Under the pieces are notes generated by a model that saw nothing but the letters and a program-made list of their open reading frames with translations, was not told the origin of the DNA and made no database searches. From Pelobacter sp. UBA6093 (GTDB lineage Bacteria > Desulfobacterota > Desulfuromonadia > Desulfuromonadales > Syntrophotaleaceae): a stretch of 40,931 nucleotides of DNA. Below are positions 1 to 10,449 of this stretch, piece by piece. The first letter of the stretch is position 1. Each line of letters starts with the position of its first letter. The DNA is taken from assembly GCA_002435955.1 (NCBI GenBank), contig DIWZ01000030.1:832-41762 (forward strand). The letters are read 5' to 3'. Both the position numbers and the translations under genes were made by a program.

Positions 1-271
1 CGGCGGCCCGCGCCAGCCGCGCCAGTCGCACGGCTTCCTCGGCGTTGCGGGCGCCGCTGGTGTTGGGCAGCAGCAGGTATTTGTCGCGGTCGATATGCGC
101 CAGCAGATCGTCGTCCGGCCGCTCGATGTCGACCCGGCGCAAAGCGACGGTGACGATCTGCGAGCCGGAGGCGGCCAGGGCCTCGGCCATCAGGGCGTTG
201 GAAGCGAACTTTCCGGTCCCGACCATCAGGCGGGAGGAAAAGGTGCGGCCGGCAATGACGAGTTTATCCAT
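1..271 (-). CDS. thiG: Thiazole synthase ThiG, N-terminal part
   Basis: The first 90 codons of ThiG, which makes the thiazole phosphate ring of thiamine from DXP, dehydroglycine (or iminoglycine) and ThiS-thiocarboxylate. The start is the ATG at 271-269. The N-terminus shows the family pattern: a GTGK segment near residues 18-21, VALRR near 42-46, and LLPNTSGA near 69-76 followed by the AEEAVRLARLA helix. The C-terminal two thirds lie beyond base 1, so the lysine that binds DXP cannot be checked. It follows thiS by 31 bp on the same strand and belongs to the thiC-thiS-thiG operon. Identity is secure; completeness is unknown. Confidence 0.93.
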   Translation of the reverse strand, partial: MDKLVIAGRTFSSRLMVGTGKFASNALMAEALAASGSQIVTVALRRVDIERPDDDLLAHIDRDKYLLLPNTSGARNAEEAVRLARLARAA

Positions 272-302
272 GAGTGCAACCTTTAGTCAAAGCGACGGGG
301 TT

Positions 303-506
303 TCAGCCTCCGCCGACGAATTGGACGATTTCCAGGCGGTCGCCGTCGCTCAGCGCGGTGGCGGCAAAGCGATCCTGCGGCACGATGACGCCGTTGTGCT
401 CGATGGCCACCCGCGCCGGGTCGAGATTGAGATGCTGCAGCAGCTCCAGGAGGCTGGACAGGGCTGCCGACGCCTGGGACTTGCCGTTAACGGTCACGAA
501 AGACAT
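303..506 (-). CDS. thiS: Sulfur carrier protein ThiS
   Basis: A 67-residue ubiquitin-like sulfur carrier. It ends in VGGG; the terminal Gly-Gly is the site of adenylation and thiocarboxylation before sulfur is handed to ThiG. The frame is open further upstream to 545, but that would overlap thiC. The ATG at 506 gives the usual family length (about 66 residues) and has a GAGGGTGGG ribosome site overlapping the thiC stop, so it is preferred. The distance to thiC is 10 bp, pointing to translational coupling within the thiamine operon. Confidence 0.92.
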   Translation of the reverse strand: MSFVTVNGKSQASAALSSLLELLQHLNLDPARVAIEHNGVIVPQDRFAATALSDGDRLEIVQFVGGG

Positions 507-516
507 GTGCCCACCC

Positions 517-2307
<1,791 letters not shown>

Positions 2308-2770
2308 AATTTCCCCAATGGTTATTCCCGACCACAGCCGGAACGTCTTAAACATGCAGGGCGATCTTGCCAGGCCCGGATAACTTCTCCCAGACAGGAA
2401 GCACCGGTTATCACTGCCAAGCTGCTCGAGACAATACTTGCGCAAAAAACACGCCACTCCCTAGCCTTATGGACAACAGGGGACATTTCCGGCCAGTGCC
2501 CGCACCTTTCAATGCACTGAGTGAGACCTCACAAGTACCTGTATTGCTGTGTTTTTAGCATTCTCCACAGGCAAGAAAGGCCTTTTTTTAGCTCTGTACG
2601 GATAAACCCAAAAAAGGTCGTTCTCCCATAAATACCCATCCAACCACTTAACCTGCTACCTAAAATAACCCGTAGTCTTTAAGAAATTGAAACACCTGTC
2701 TCAGCCCGGATTTTAATACTCCTTGCTTTGTTCCGCGCAATAACCACGGCTGCCTTTTCCAAGCCCCATC
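2308..2770. other. Intergenic region upstream of thiC, no gene seen
   Basis: About 460 bp between thiC and the terminator of the upstream lipoprotein gene. No convincing ORF, tRNA or known riboswitch core is visible. It holds a small imperfect inverted repeat, GTGAG-AC-CTCAC, at 2521-2532. The thiC promoter must lie here, but I could not place it with confidence. Confidence 0.5.
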
Positions 2771-2803
2771 AAAAAAAGAAGGGCAGCCGAAAAGCTGCCC
2801 TTC
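2771..2803 (-). terminator. Rho-independent terminator of the CxxC-repeat lipoprotein gene
   Basis: A perfect 10-bp stem (GAAGGGCAGC / GCTGCCCTTC, 2778-2787 and 2794-2803) with a 6-nt loop. Read on the minus strand it is followed by a run of seven T (2771-2777). It sits 59 bp after the stop of the lipoprotein gene and insulates thiC from it. Confidence 0.9.
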
Positions 2804-2862
2804 CTGACAATGACTTTCGCCACTATCTGTCTATTGAATCAACCGGATATACATTTGCGATG

Positions 2863-3243
2863 CTATTTCCCGGGGCCTTCCTCCGGGGTATCGAATTCAA
2901 ATCCGCACTTGGGACATTTGACTCGCCCATAGGAAATACCGGAGACCCCTTCCTTACTAAGATCCTCTGTCGCCTTTTGCACGGGAGCATCAAATGCGAA
3001 TCCGCATTTGGCGCATTTGACACGCCCATAGGTTATGCCGGAGGCGCCTTCTTCACTGAGATCCTGTACAGCTTTAACTTCCGGAGTGGCAAACTCAAAT
3101 CCGCAGGCTGGACATTTCACCCGTCCGTATGAGATTCCGGATGCCCCCTCTTTGGCAAGATCCCCATTGGGACCGTACATGTTACAGCCGCCAAACACCA
3201 AAACCAGAAATGAGATAACCAATAAAGATCCAAGGTGCCTCAT
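2863..3243 (-). CDS. Lipoprotein with three CxxC zinc-ribbon-like repeats
   Basis: 126 residues. The N-terminus is a lipoprotein signal peptide with hydrophobic residues 7-17 and lipobox FGGC, so the lipidated cysteine is C20. The rest is three consecutive 33-residue repeats (29-61, 62-94, 95-126), each containing an EG-SGI-YGRVKC core followed by a CGF-F tail and one CxxC pair (C44/C47, C77/C80, C110/C113). CxxC pairs resemble half zinc-ribbon knuckles; with three pairs, metal would have to be shared between repeats or subunits. No histidine follows CxxC, so it is not a c-type cytochrome. It is flanked by its own terminator and appears monocistronic. I do not know its function; a metal-binding or envelope stress role is only a guess. 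Confidence 0.8.
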   Translation of the reverse strand: MRHLGSLLVISFLVLVFGGCNMYGPNGDLAKEGASGISYGRVKCPACGFEFATPEVKAVQDLSEEGASGITYGRVKCAKCGFAFDAPVQKATEDLSKEGVSGISYGRVKCPKCGFEFDTPEEGPGK

Positions 3244-3417
3244 GTCATTTATCCTTTCTTCGTGGCTGGATCGTTAAAAAGAGCGATTCATACGGAGGTT
3301 TTTATCCCTGAGCTTACCCATACAAGCCAGAACCTGCACTCCCGACGACCCCGTCCCGACAATGTTTCTCGAATTTCATTTTGAGACATTTGTATCGCCA
3401 TCGGTGCAACCCTCGAT

Positions 3418-5475
3418 TCAGCGCTTATTGGGGGGAATGATTACGTATTTTTCCATCTTTCGATACATGGTCGCCCGGCTTATGCCAATCTCTTTTACGG
3501 CCCTGGCAACCTGCCATTTATGCTTCGTAAGGGAATCGAGAATGACCTGTCGTTCAGCCTGCTCCATGGCGTTCAGACCGTCGACAGCGTCGACCGTTTC
3601 ATCCGTTATCGAAGGTGATGCCGCCGCTGCACCGGATTGGGCTGAAACAGCTGCGGGTGGTCTGGACAAAGGTGCGGCGCCATGCTGGACGGTTTCCCGT
3701 CCCTGGGTAACTTCGACCGGCAGGTCGGCACAGGTAATGACGCCATTGTCGCAAACCGCCAGAGCGTAACGCAGGGCATTACGCAACTGCCGGATGTTGC
3801 CGGGCCATGCAAATTCCGACAGGATCTGCATGGCGTTGTCATCTATGGTCAATTTTTCGGGACCGGACTCCGCCTCGATGATCAGCACATCGCTGATCAG
3901 GCGAGAGATGTCGGATCGCTGCCGCAACGGAGGCAACTCAAAGGAAATGCCATTGAGGCGATAATACAGATCCTCCCGGAATTCGCCGCCAGCCACCATT
4001 TCCAATATATTGCGGTGGGTGGCGCAGATCACGTGCAGATCCACCGGAATCGGCGTCTCGCCCCCCAATGGGGTCACTTCGCGTTCCGCCAGCACCCGCA
4101 GCAATCTTGGCTGCAGACTCGCAGGCATGTCGCCGATTTCATCGAGAAACAGGGTGCCGCCATCCGATTGCAGGATCTTGCCCCGCATCCCCTTGCTGCG
4201 CGCCCCGGTAAAGGCGCCGTCTTTATAACCGAACAGTTCGCTCTCTATCAGCGATTCGGGAATCGCTGCGCAGTTTACCGCCACAAACGGTTTGTCCGCA
4301 CGCCGACTGGCATGATGAATCGCCTGGGCGAACATCTCCTTGCCGGTGCCGGTCTCGCCGTTGAGAAGGATGGGTATGGGTTTGTTCATGACGCGCTTGA
4401 TGCGCTCCACACTTTCATTGAGCCGACGGTCCGAACCGGCCAAATAATCGAGAGTCAAAGGCTCGCCAGGGCGCGGAATTTGTCGTTTAGCGGGCGCTGC
4501 TTCGGTAACACGACTGACAGGTTTGACGGAGATGGCCTGCGGACATCGTAGCGAGGTGAACATCTGAAGCCCCGCCCGCTGCGTACGAATGGGCAGAACC
4601 AGACTGGAACGAGAGGAGATTTCCAGCAACTTGTCAAAATCGACATCGAACACTTCACCCACCGAGCGCCCGACCAGATTACCACCGCCCGCCTCACGCC
4701 CCAGCGCACGCCGCGCGACCCGGTCCACGGCCAGGATCGTGCCGTTGCCATCCAGGGCCATAAGGCATTCGCTCGACACCTCGGCCAGTTCCCGTTCAAA
4801 ACTTAGCCTCAAAACCCATTGGTCTTCAAACTGGCTGAGAAAATACGCGGACTCGATCATACGCGCGGATTGCATGACGAGTTGCAGGGCAAGATGCTGG
4901 CTGTCTTTGGAATCGGGAGAATGCAGCGCGGAGACATCGATCAGCCCCATGGCTTTGCCGCCGGGGCCGATGATCGGAGCGCAGGAACAGGTCAGGTTGG
5001 CGTTTTTGGCTCGGAAGTGGTCACCCTTATGAACCGTCAGAGGCACCTGTTCGACCAGGGAGGTACCGACCCCGCAGGTTCCTTCCTGGTGTTCGTTCCA
5101 CACCGCTCCAAGAAAAAGACCGGATTCTTTCCACTGCCGGGAATATCGTTCGTCCCCCTGCCAATCCACCGTCACGCCGTTGGCATCACACAGCAGGGTG
5201 GAATAGCCGAGATCCGCCACCTGGCGATGCAGGTGCTGAACCCCGGCCTTGGCGATGCGTAAAAAGCGTTCGATGGGCTGGGTGTAGTCCCGCAACTCGG
5301 CAGAAGTCAGCACTTGAACCGGGTTGGGCTGACTCGGATCGATACCGTAGTGCTGCAGGCTTCGCTCCCAGGACATGACAATAGGAGTGTCGACTTTTAC
5401 GCTGTCATTTCCTCTGTTGCCGGAAACACAGGAGAATATCCGCTGGATATGCCTGTTGAAATCCTTTTCAGGCAT
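3418..5475 (-). CDS. acoR: Sigma-54-dependent activator, AcoR family
   Basis: 685 residues. Order of domains: N-terminal GAF-type sensory region (about 60-210), a PAS-like stretch (about 225-300), AAA+ sigma-54 interaction domain with Walker A GETGTGKE near residue 372, GAFTGA loop near 420 and Walker B FLDEIGD near 445, then a Fis-type HTH at the C-terminus (about 640-680). This is the AcoR layout, in which acetoin or a related compound activates transcription of acetoin or diol catabolism genes. An upstream in-frame ATG at 5499 has no ribosome site; the ATG at 5475 follows GAGGTGGAAAGG, so I chose it. It is last in the direction of transcription after the diol dehydrogenase genes, which supports the role. 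The exact inducer is inferred. Confidence 0.88.
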   Translation of the reverse strand: MPEKDFNRHIQRIFSCVSGNRGNDSVKVDTPIVMSWERSLQHYGIDPSQPNPVQVLTSAELRDYTQPIERFLRIAKAGVQHLHRQVADLGYSTLLCDANGVTVDWQGDERYSRQWKESGLFLGAVWNEHQEGTCGVGTSLVEQVPLTVHKGDHFRAKNANLTCSCAPIIGPGGKAMGLIDVSALHSPDSKDSQHLALQLVMQSARMIESAYFLSQFEDQWVLRLSFERELAEVSSECLMALDGNGTILAVDRVARRALGREAGGGNLVGRSVGEVFDVDFDKLLEISSRSSLVLPIRTQRAGLQMFTSLRCPQAISVKPVSRVTEAAPAKRQIPRPGEPLTLDYLAGSDRRLNESVERIKRVMNKPIPILLNGETGTGKEMFAQAIHHASRRADKPFVAVNCAAIPESLIESELFGYKDGAFTGARSKGMRGKILQSDGGTLFLDEIGDMPASLQPRLLRVLAEREVTPLGGETPIPVDLHVICATHRNILEMVAGGEFREDLYYRLNGISFELPPLRQRSDISRLISDVLIIEAESGPEKLTIDDNAMQILSEFAWPGNIRQLRNALRYALAVCDNGVITCADLPVEVTQGRETVQHGAAPLSRPPAAVSAQSGAAAASPSITDETVDAVDGLNAMEQAERQVILDSLTKHKWQVARAVKEIGISRATMYRKMEKYVIIPPNKR

Positions 5476-5499
5476 CCTTTCCACCTCATGAATAATCAT

Positions 5500-5553
5500 T
5501 TACGGGAAAACAGCCTTCAAAAACCCTGTCTTGTTTACAACGGCACTCATCAT
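5500..5553 (-). CDS. Possible 17-residue leader peptide upstream of acoR
   Basis: A short ORF (MMSAVVNKTGFLKAVFP) with a strong AGGAG ribosome site 6 nt before its ATG. Its TAA at 5502-5500 directly abuts an in-frame acoR ATG at 5499. The spacing fits a translationally coupled leader or a uORF controlling AcoR levels. Evidence is only the ribosome site and the tight junction. The rest of the gap to the next gene (5554-5824) is AT-rich and holds nothing else that I can recognise. Confidence 0.35.
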   Translation of the reverse strand: MMSAVVNKTGFLKAVFP

Positions 5554-5824
5554 AACAAACTCCTCTCTCACCCGCAACTTTGCTCGCGATGATGGTACTA
5601 AAATGTAATGCTATATTTAATTGCCCATACCCAACTATATGGCCTTTCAATTCATACAGCTTGGCCTCAAATATAAAACAAATTAATTACCCTGACGGGA
5701 TCACTTGATGACTATCCATTTTTCAAAGTATTATTCAACTTTAACGATAAAACTCAATCGCTCGACCGCAATTATCATGACCGTTCAAGTTTGGCAGGTT
5801 AAGGGACCCGGCCCCAACCACCAA

Positions 5825-6610
5825 TCAGTTCATAATGATACCGCCATCGATCATGACGGATTGCCCGGTCATGTAATCAGCATCAGATGAGGCCAGATAC
5901 GACACGAAATTGGCCACATCTTCCGGGACGGAGACCCGTCCGGCGGTAATAAGTCCGGTATATTGCTTGAGGGTTTCACCCTTGGCGTTGCCAAGATATG
6001 GACCCATTTTTTCATCGATGAGTTCCCACATTTTGGTGCCGACAATTCCCGGACAATAGGCGTTGACCTGGATGTTGTATTTGCCCAATTCCTTGGCCAG
6101 CGCCTGGGTAAGCCCCCTTACCGCAAATTTGGTGGCGCTGTAGCCACCCAGAAAGGCAAATCCGTCGAACGCCGCGATGCTGGCGCAATTGATGATCTTT
6201 CCGTAATTTTGTTTCATCATCTGATGCGCGGCAGCCTTGTCCGCGAGGAATACCCCTTTGGTATTGACGGCAAAAATCCGGTCCCACTCCTCGGCCGTGG
6301 TTTCCGTCATCAGCTTGATGTTTGCGATCCCGGCATTGGCTACCATGATATCGAGTTTGCCATAATCAGCGACAGCCCTGGCCACCAGGGCAGTGACATC
6401 CTCTTCCCTGGTTACATCACAGGTCATCACCGTCGCCTTTACGCCCAAGGCTTCAATGTCAGCTTTGGTCTGATTCATATCATCAACGAGCACATCACCG
6501 ATGATGACATCCGCACCGTCACGGGCTAACCGCAGTGCAATGCCTCGGCCGATACCGCGGCTGCCGCCGGTGACGATTGCAATCTTCCCTGACAACTTTT
6601 TATCCGCCAT
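5825..6610 (-). CDS. SDR-family acetoin / meso-2,3-butanediol dehydrogenase
   Basis: 261 residues, classical short-chain dehydrogenase. Cofactor motif TGGSRGIG at 14-21, D39 at the end of beta-2 (NAD preference), NAG at 92-94, and the catalytic tetrad N116, S144, Y157, K161 (YSATK). The chosen ATG at 6610 follows AAGGAG; a longer start at 6649 lacks support. The length and motifs match BudC-type acetoin reductases. The neighbours, a zinc-type butanediol dehydrogenase and AcoR, make interconversion of acetoin with 2,3-butanediol the likely reaction. Substrate and stereochemistry cannot be proved from sequence. Confidence 0.8.
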   Translation of the reverse strand: MADKKLSGKIAIVTGGSRGIGRGIALRLARDGADVIIGDVLVDDMNQTKADIEALGVKATVMTCDVTREEDVTALVARAVADYGKLDIMVANAGIANIKLMTETTAEEWDRIFAVNTKGVFLADKAAAHQMMKQNYGKIINCASIAAFDGFAFLGGYSATKFAVRGLTQALAKELGKYNIQVNAYCPGIVGTKMWELIDEKMGPYLGNAKGETLKQYTGLITAGRVSVPEDVANFVSYLASSDADYMTGQSVMIDGGIIMN

Positions 6611-6661
6611 CCTGAGTACTCCTTCCCATATCCGGGTTTTAGTGGGCACCTTGTCTGGTTG

Positions 6662-6964
6662 TTAAAAAAGACCGTCGCCGCTCTTGCCGTCCAAACCGGG
6701 ATGGGCATCAAAGCGCACCGCCCCGACTGCGGCTTTCCCCTGCACTGCCCGGGCAACGCGACCGGTGCCGACGTGGCCGAAACCACCGCACAGTTCAATG
6801 GCGGACACCCCTTCGGCAACCAGCCTTACAGCCGCTTTTTCCGCACTGGAATAATCCGGTACCCCAACGACGATCAATTCAACCTCAGGCGTTGTCACCA
6901 CGCTCCGATCCCTTTCTGCATCGGCGCCAGGTGCCACGAACATAAACGCAGCCTTCAAAGCCAT
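6662..6964 (-). CDS. DUF6506 family protein
   Basis: 100 residues, a small soluble alpha/beta protein. Recognisable family features are the start MALKAAFMFVAPGAD, the TPEVELIVVGV strand, the IELCGGFGH centre and the VRFDAHPGL tail. I recognise this as DUF6506; no biochemical role is known to me. It lies between the zinc-type butanediol dehydrogenase and the SDR on the same strand (128 and 51 bp gaps), so a helper role in the same pathway is possible. The start has GAAAGG just upstream. Confidence 0.8.
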   Translation of the reverse strand: MALKAAFMFVAPGADAERDRSVVTTPEVELIVVGVPDYSSAEKAAVRLVAEGVSAIELCGGFGHVGTGRVARAVQGKAAVGAVRFDAHPGLDGKSGDGLF

Positions 6965-7052
6965 ATCATGCCTTTCCTTTCATCGGTTTAAAGGGAGAGG
7001 GGATCTGCCTGCCCTCTACCCTTCATATACGTGCAGCAGGATGATGGATAAA

Positions 7053-7079
7053 CCTCGCCCGGAGGATTACCAGGCGAGG
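7053..7079 (-). terminator. Weak hairpin after the butanediol dehydrogenase gene
   Basis: A 7-bp stem CCTCGCC/GGCGAGG with a 13-nt loop, 14 bp after the stop of the Zn-type dehydrogenase; the downstream tract is only TTTAT. It may be a partial terminator or an mRNA 3' stabiliser that lets dehydrogenase levels exceed those of the downstream genes. Confidence 0.4.
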
Positions 7080-7092
7080 ATTACCATTATCG

Positions 7093-8169
7093 TTACTTCA
7101 CCGGAGGACGAACCAGGATCTTGATATGGGCATCCTTGTTATTGACCAATTCTTCAAATCCACCGCCAACGATGTCAGCCAGTTCGATCTTGCCGGTGAT
7201 CATGGGTTCGGTTTTGATCGCGCCACTTGCCAGCAGAGCGGAAACACCCTTGAAATCTTCGAGAGTATAGGCCAGGGTGCCGATAACCTTCTTGTCGGTG
7301 GCGCTCAGGCTGAAGAAGTTGAAGGCGCTGGGCTCTTCGAAGATTCCGACGATAACGGCACGACCGTTGTTACGGATCGCGTCGATGGCCAGGGGGCCGG
7401 TGAATTTGTTGCCGATACATTCAAAGGACACGTCGGCGCCGGAACCGCCGGTCATTTTCTTGATTTCCGCGATAACGTCGCACTCTTTGGGATCGAGAAT
7501 GACGTCGGCGCCGCATTCCTTGGCCAGCTTTTTACGCGCGGCGGACATCTCGACCACGATGACCTTGCCCGCACCGGCGGCCTTGGCGCACATCAGGGTG
7601 CCCAGACCGATGGTACCGGCACCGAACACCACGGCGGTTTCGCCCAGAATGGTACCGGCCAGACGTACGGCTTTGAAACCGGTGGCCAGAGGCTCGATAA
7701 GCGCTGCAGCTTCGTCACTGAATCCCTGGGGCAGAACGTACACGATATTGGAGGGAACGTTGACGTATTCGGCAAAGGCCCCGTCGGCCATCAGGCCGGT
7801 GAAGGCCAGTTTTTCGCAAACGTTGTAACGTCCTTCGCGGCAGGTGATACAGGTGCCGCAGTGTTGACAGGCATCCGGCGCGACCAGGTCGCCAACCCGC
7901 ACATTGGTGACGTCTTTGCCAACGGCCACGACAGTTCCGGAAAACTCATGGCCCAGAATGGTCTTGCCGCTGTGACCGGTGAGAGGATGGGCTTCGGTAG
8001 GTATGAAAATCGGACCGGCAAGGTATTCATGCAGGTCGGACCCGCAAATGCCGCACCAATGCACCTTGATCTGCACTTCGTCCGGCTTCGGAGCCACCGG
8101 GACGGTAACGTCTTCAACGCGGATGTCTTTTTTGCCGTGCCACACTGCTGCCTTCATCGTTTGAGCCAT
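7093..8169 (-). CDS. bdhA: Zinc-dependent 2,3-butanediol dehydrogenase
   Basis: 358 residues, medium-chain dehydrogenase. Catalytic zinc ligands are C42 (CGICGSD), H74 and E75 (GHE). The structural zinc loop has four cysteines spaced CxxCxxCx7C, plus one extra cysteine before it. The Rossmann motif FGAGTIGLG follows. The stretch after CGICGSD (LHEYLAGPIFIP) is characteristic of (R,R)-butanediol dehydrogenases such as B. subtilis BdhA. It would oxidise 2,3-butanediol to acetoin with NAD. The ATG at 8169 has AAAGGAA 8 nt upstream. The surrounding SDR, AcoR and envelope genes support a diol/acetoin catabolic unit. Confidence 0.88.
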   Translation of the reverse strand: MAQTMKAAVWHGKKDIRVEDVTVPVAPKPDEVQIKVHWCGICGSDLHEYLAGPIFIPTEAHPLTGHSGKTILGHEFSGTVVAVGKDVTNVRVGDLVAPDACQHCGTCITCREGRYNVCEKLAFTGLMADGAFAEYVNVPSNIVYVLPQGFSDEAAALIEPLATGFKAVRLAGTILGETAVVFGAGTIGLGTLMCAKAAGAGKVIVVEMSAARKKLAKECGADVILDPKECDVIAEIKKMTGGSGADVSFECIGNKFTGPLAIDAIRNNGRAVIVGIFEEPSAFNFFSLSATDKKVIGTLAYTLEDFKGVSALLASGAIKTEPMITGKIELADIVGGGFEELVNNKDAHIKILVRPPVK

Positions 8170-8193
8170 TTTTTTATTCCTTTCGGCGTTAAT

Positions 8194-8209
8194 TAGCGCA
8201 CCAGCGCTA
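8194..8209. promoter_or_regulatory. Perfect small hairpin in the bdhA leader
   Basis: TAGCGC-ACCA-GCGCTA, a perfect 6-bp stem with a 4-nt loop, about 25 bp upstream of the bdhA start. It could be an mRNA structure or a small operator. It is short, so chance is not excluded. Confidence 0.3.
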
Positions 8210-8354
8210 TGTGTAATAGAAATCCCTTATTGAAACAGGGCTACCCGACCAGCTTGATTCCACCGTTGTTTAACCATGTGCCATGAACTTACAATTATCC
8301 GCGCGACACTCATCCCTGCAAGGAAGGTCCACTTCAATAAGTGAGACACCTCGC

Positions 8355-9500
8355 TTACGCTTTTTTCCTGATCCCGTAAGACCCGAAATAGACCACAAAA
8401 ATCAGCAGGATAAGGTTCAGAAGGTCGACCCAGGTCAAAGGGTCGCCGCCGAATCCGGGGACGATGGCCGCTTCGTGCAGGACATCCATGGCAAACCATC
8501 TCATGTACACGACAAATGCGGCGATTCCCAGTCCCCAGGTGATGACGAATCTCGCAACACGGTTCATTGCCGGGCTCAAGGAAGTAGGTGCGTTACCGCA
8601 GCACAGTGCCCAGAGAAGCAACACATGTACAATCCATACGCCAAGCTGAGCGGGCCAGAGGTTGATGGCCGAACCGATTATGGCCAGGGCATCGTGCGGG
8701 ATAAGCACGTTTTTAAGTAGGGCCAGTAACACGAAGTAGAGAACGGTGCCCAGCACGAAGTTACCGAAAAACGCGGCAAGTGCAACTTTGGCGCGGGAGC
8801 CGAAATAGCGGTACGGCCAGAGATCGAGGATCAGGACAGTGGTCAGCCAGACGGTAATTACCGAGTAAAACCAGCCGACTGCGGTGGGCAAGGACATGAG
8901 AACCCTGTCCGGGGCGGTCCAGCTTGCCATGGAGGGGTATACCAGAAGCATGTAGCCGACAACCGTCAAACAGAAACCGGTGGCAATCTGGGCGAAACCG
9001 ACCATCGGCTGCTTGAGTCCTGCATCGGTCCAGGGCCAGCCATCCATACTGTTGGCCACGACACCGAATCCGTAAAACCCTATCAGCACAATCAGACCGG
9101 CTGCCCCGTGTCCGGCGAAATTGACCGGACTGAAGGCGGGGTCAAGCTGACCATACCCGAAAATAAGCAGCATCGGAATGGCAAAACCGAGCCCCAGCGT
9201 CACCAGGGTAGTGACAATCCCCCCCATGGGTTGGCTGAGTTTGCTGAATCCGTGCATGCCACAGTTGAAACCGATAAAAACTACCGCCAGGATCGACCAG
9301 AACAGATACGCGCCGAAAGGTTGCGGGTAGAACTTCCAGACTGCATGTTGCGGGTCGGCAAACAGTAGCCAGACCCCGAAGCTGATAACTTGAATAATGA
9401 TGAAACTTGCAATGGCGAAACCGACCGCTCCTAGCTGCAAGCCGAAAGGCCTGGATTCGATAAGGTTTTTTTCGCAAACTGCCTCAGTTGAGTTTGGCAT
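8355..9500 (-). CDS. Ten-TM inner-membrane protein, function unknown
   Basis: 381 residues with about ten hydrophobic segments, roughly at residues 20-48, 62-84, 92-115, 130-152, 166-192, 203-230, 238-263, 281-304, 314-335 and 349-373. No transporter signature I can name is present. It has a good GAGGAG ribosome site and lies 48 bp after an outer-membrane barrel gene and 185 bp before bdhA. An uptake or export role for diol, acetoin or a related compound would fit the context, but that is inference from position alone. Confidence 0.7.
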   Translation of the reverse strand: MPNSTEAVCEKNLIESRPFGLQLGAVGFAIASFIIIQVISFGVWLLFADPQHAVWKFYPQPFGAYLFWSILAVVFIGFNCGMHGFSKLSQPMGGIVTTLVTLGLGFAIPMLLIFGYGQLDPAFSPVNFAGHGAAGLIVLIGFYGFGVVANSMDGWPWTDAGLKQPMVGFAQIATGFCLTVVGYMLLVYPSMASWTAPDRVLMSLPTAVGWFYSVITVWLTTVLILDLWPYRYFGSRAKVALAAFFGNFVLGTVLYFVLLALLKNVLIPHDALAIIGSAINLWPAQLGVWIVHVLLLWALCCGNAPTSLSPAMNRVARFVITWGLGIAAFVVYMRWFAMDVLHEAAIVPGFGGDPLTWVDLLNLILLIFVVYFGSYGIRKKA

Positions 9501-9548
9501 ACGAACTCCTCTCCATGGTATACGCTACGCTAATTTGGATTGATCGCA

Positions 9549-10415
9549 TTACCAGACGTAGGCGAACTTGAAGTAAACACCGTCGGTCTTGGTCACATTC
9601 CGTGCATCCACCGCGTGGGTGTAGCGGGTGGTCATCGAGATATTCGGCGAAAAATGGATCATAAGGCCGGCACCAACCGCCATTTCATCGAAGCTGGCAA
9701 TGGTCTCACCGGTGGTTTTATTCTTGCCGGAATCAGCGGTGTTGTAATCCCAGGCGAAAAACGGTTCAAACATTGTGGTCAAGCGATATCCGAGACGCAG
9801 GTTGGCGTGGTATATAGTGCCGATTTCCTTTTTTACGCCGTCATTCTTAAAATCCGATGAGGCAATCAAACCGGCATTACCATCGATATTGACCTTTCCA
9901 AGCTGCCAATCCCAGAAAACGCTGGTGAGATTCCTCCAGGCGTGATTGGAAAGCTCGTCATCCCCGATGGGAACCTGTAAAAAGCTCTGAATACCGATGG
10001 TGCTGTTTTCACTGGGCTTGAACCAGGCGGCAGGACCGGTAATGGTATCACCCAGACCGGTAACACTGTCGTCATCGAACTCGACATACACCTCCGGCTG
10101 AATGACTTCATAAGCAAGCCCGATGTTCGGCAGGGCATCGAGAGTAAAAAAACGCACATATTTGGACATGCCGACAAAGGTATCGCTGTCGGAATCGTCA
10201 ACGATACCGGACCCCTTGCTGTTGTCATTCCAGAATGCGTATTGAACAAAAACGTTGAACGACTCGTAGTTGACCGGCAAGGCATATTCATGTGGTCCGA
10301 TAACAGCCAGACCGATGTCCGATGCCATTGCCCTGGACGATACCCCCGCCACCATGGCAATAACCGCTATCGCAACAGCAATGCCGGAAACCCTCTTCAC
10401 AAACCGATTAATCAT
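9549..10415 (-). CDS. Outer-membrane beta-barrel, phenol MetA-pathway type
   Basis: 288 residues. A signal peptide (positively charged start, hydrophobic 11-25, cleavage after AMA near 31) precedes alternating strands rich in aromatic residues. The protein ends in FKFAYVW, an aromatic C-terminus typical of BAM substrates. The overall pattern fits the Phenol_MetA_deg-like family of outer-membrane proteins often annotated as transporters. GGGGGT precedes the start. With the adjacent ten-TM protein it may form an envelope pair feeding the diol dehydrogenases. The family call is from pattern recognition, without a profile search. Confidence 0.72.
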   Translation of the reverse strand: MINRFVKRVSGIAVAIAVIAMVAGVSSRAMASDIGLAVIGPHEYALPVNYESFNVFVQYAFWNDNSKGSGIVDDSDSDTFVGMSKYVRFFTLDALPNIGLAYEVIQPEVYVEFDDDSVTGLGDTITGPAAWFKPSENSTIGIQSFLQVPIGDDELSNHAWRNLTSVFWDWQLGKVNIDGNAGLIASSDFKNDGVKKEIGTIYHANLRLGYRLTTMFEPFFAWDYNTADSGKNKTTGETIASFDEMAVGAGLMIHFSPNISMTTRYTHAVDARNVTKTDGVYFKFAYVW

Positions 10416-10449
10416 ATGACCCCCATTTGATAAACAGATTTTCGAATAT

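Noticed and set aside
2341..2420. Possible TPP riboswitch before thiC (a GGTGC and a CTGGGAGA-like string on the minus strand, and CTGAGA near 2700)
   Set aside because: The conserved CTGATCTGG...GCCAGCG core is absent and the order does not fit.
3382..3388. Single TGAGACA sites at 2697, 3382, 8342 and 18295
   Set aside because: A 7-mer on both strands is expected about five times in 41 kb by chance; only the paired dyad at 10839-10873 stands out.
8310..8347. Sigma-54-like element before bdhA (GTGGAC-N5-TTGCA) next to GTGAGACAC
   Set aside because: The GG to GC spacing is 9 rather than 10 and only one half-site is present.
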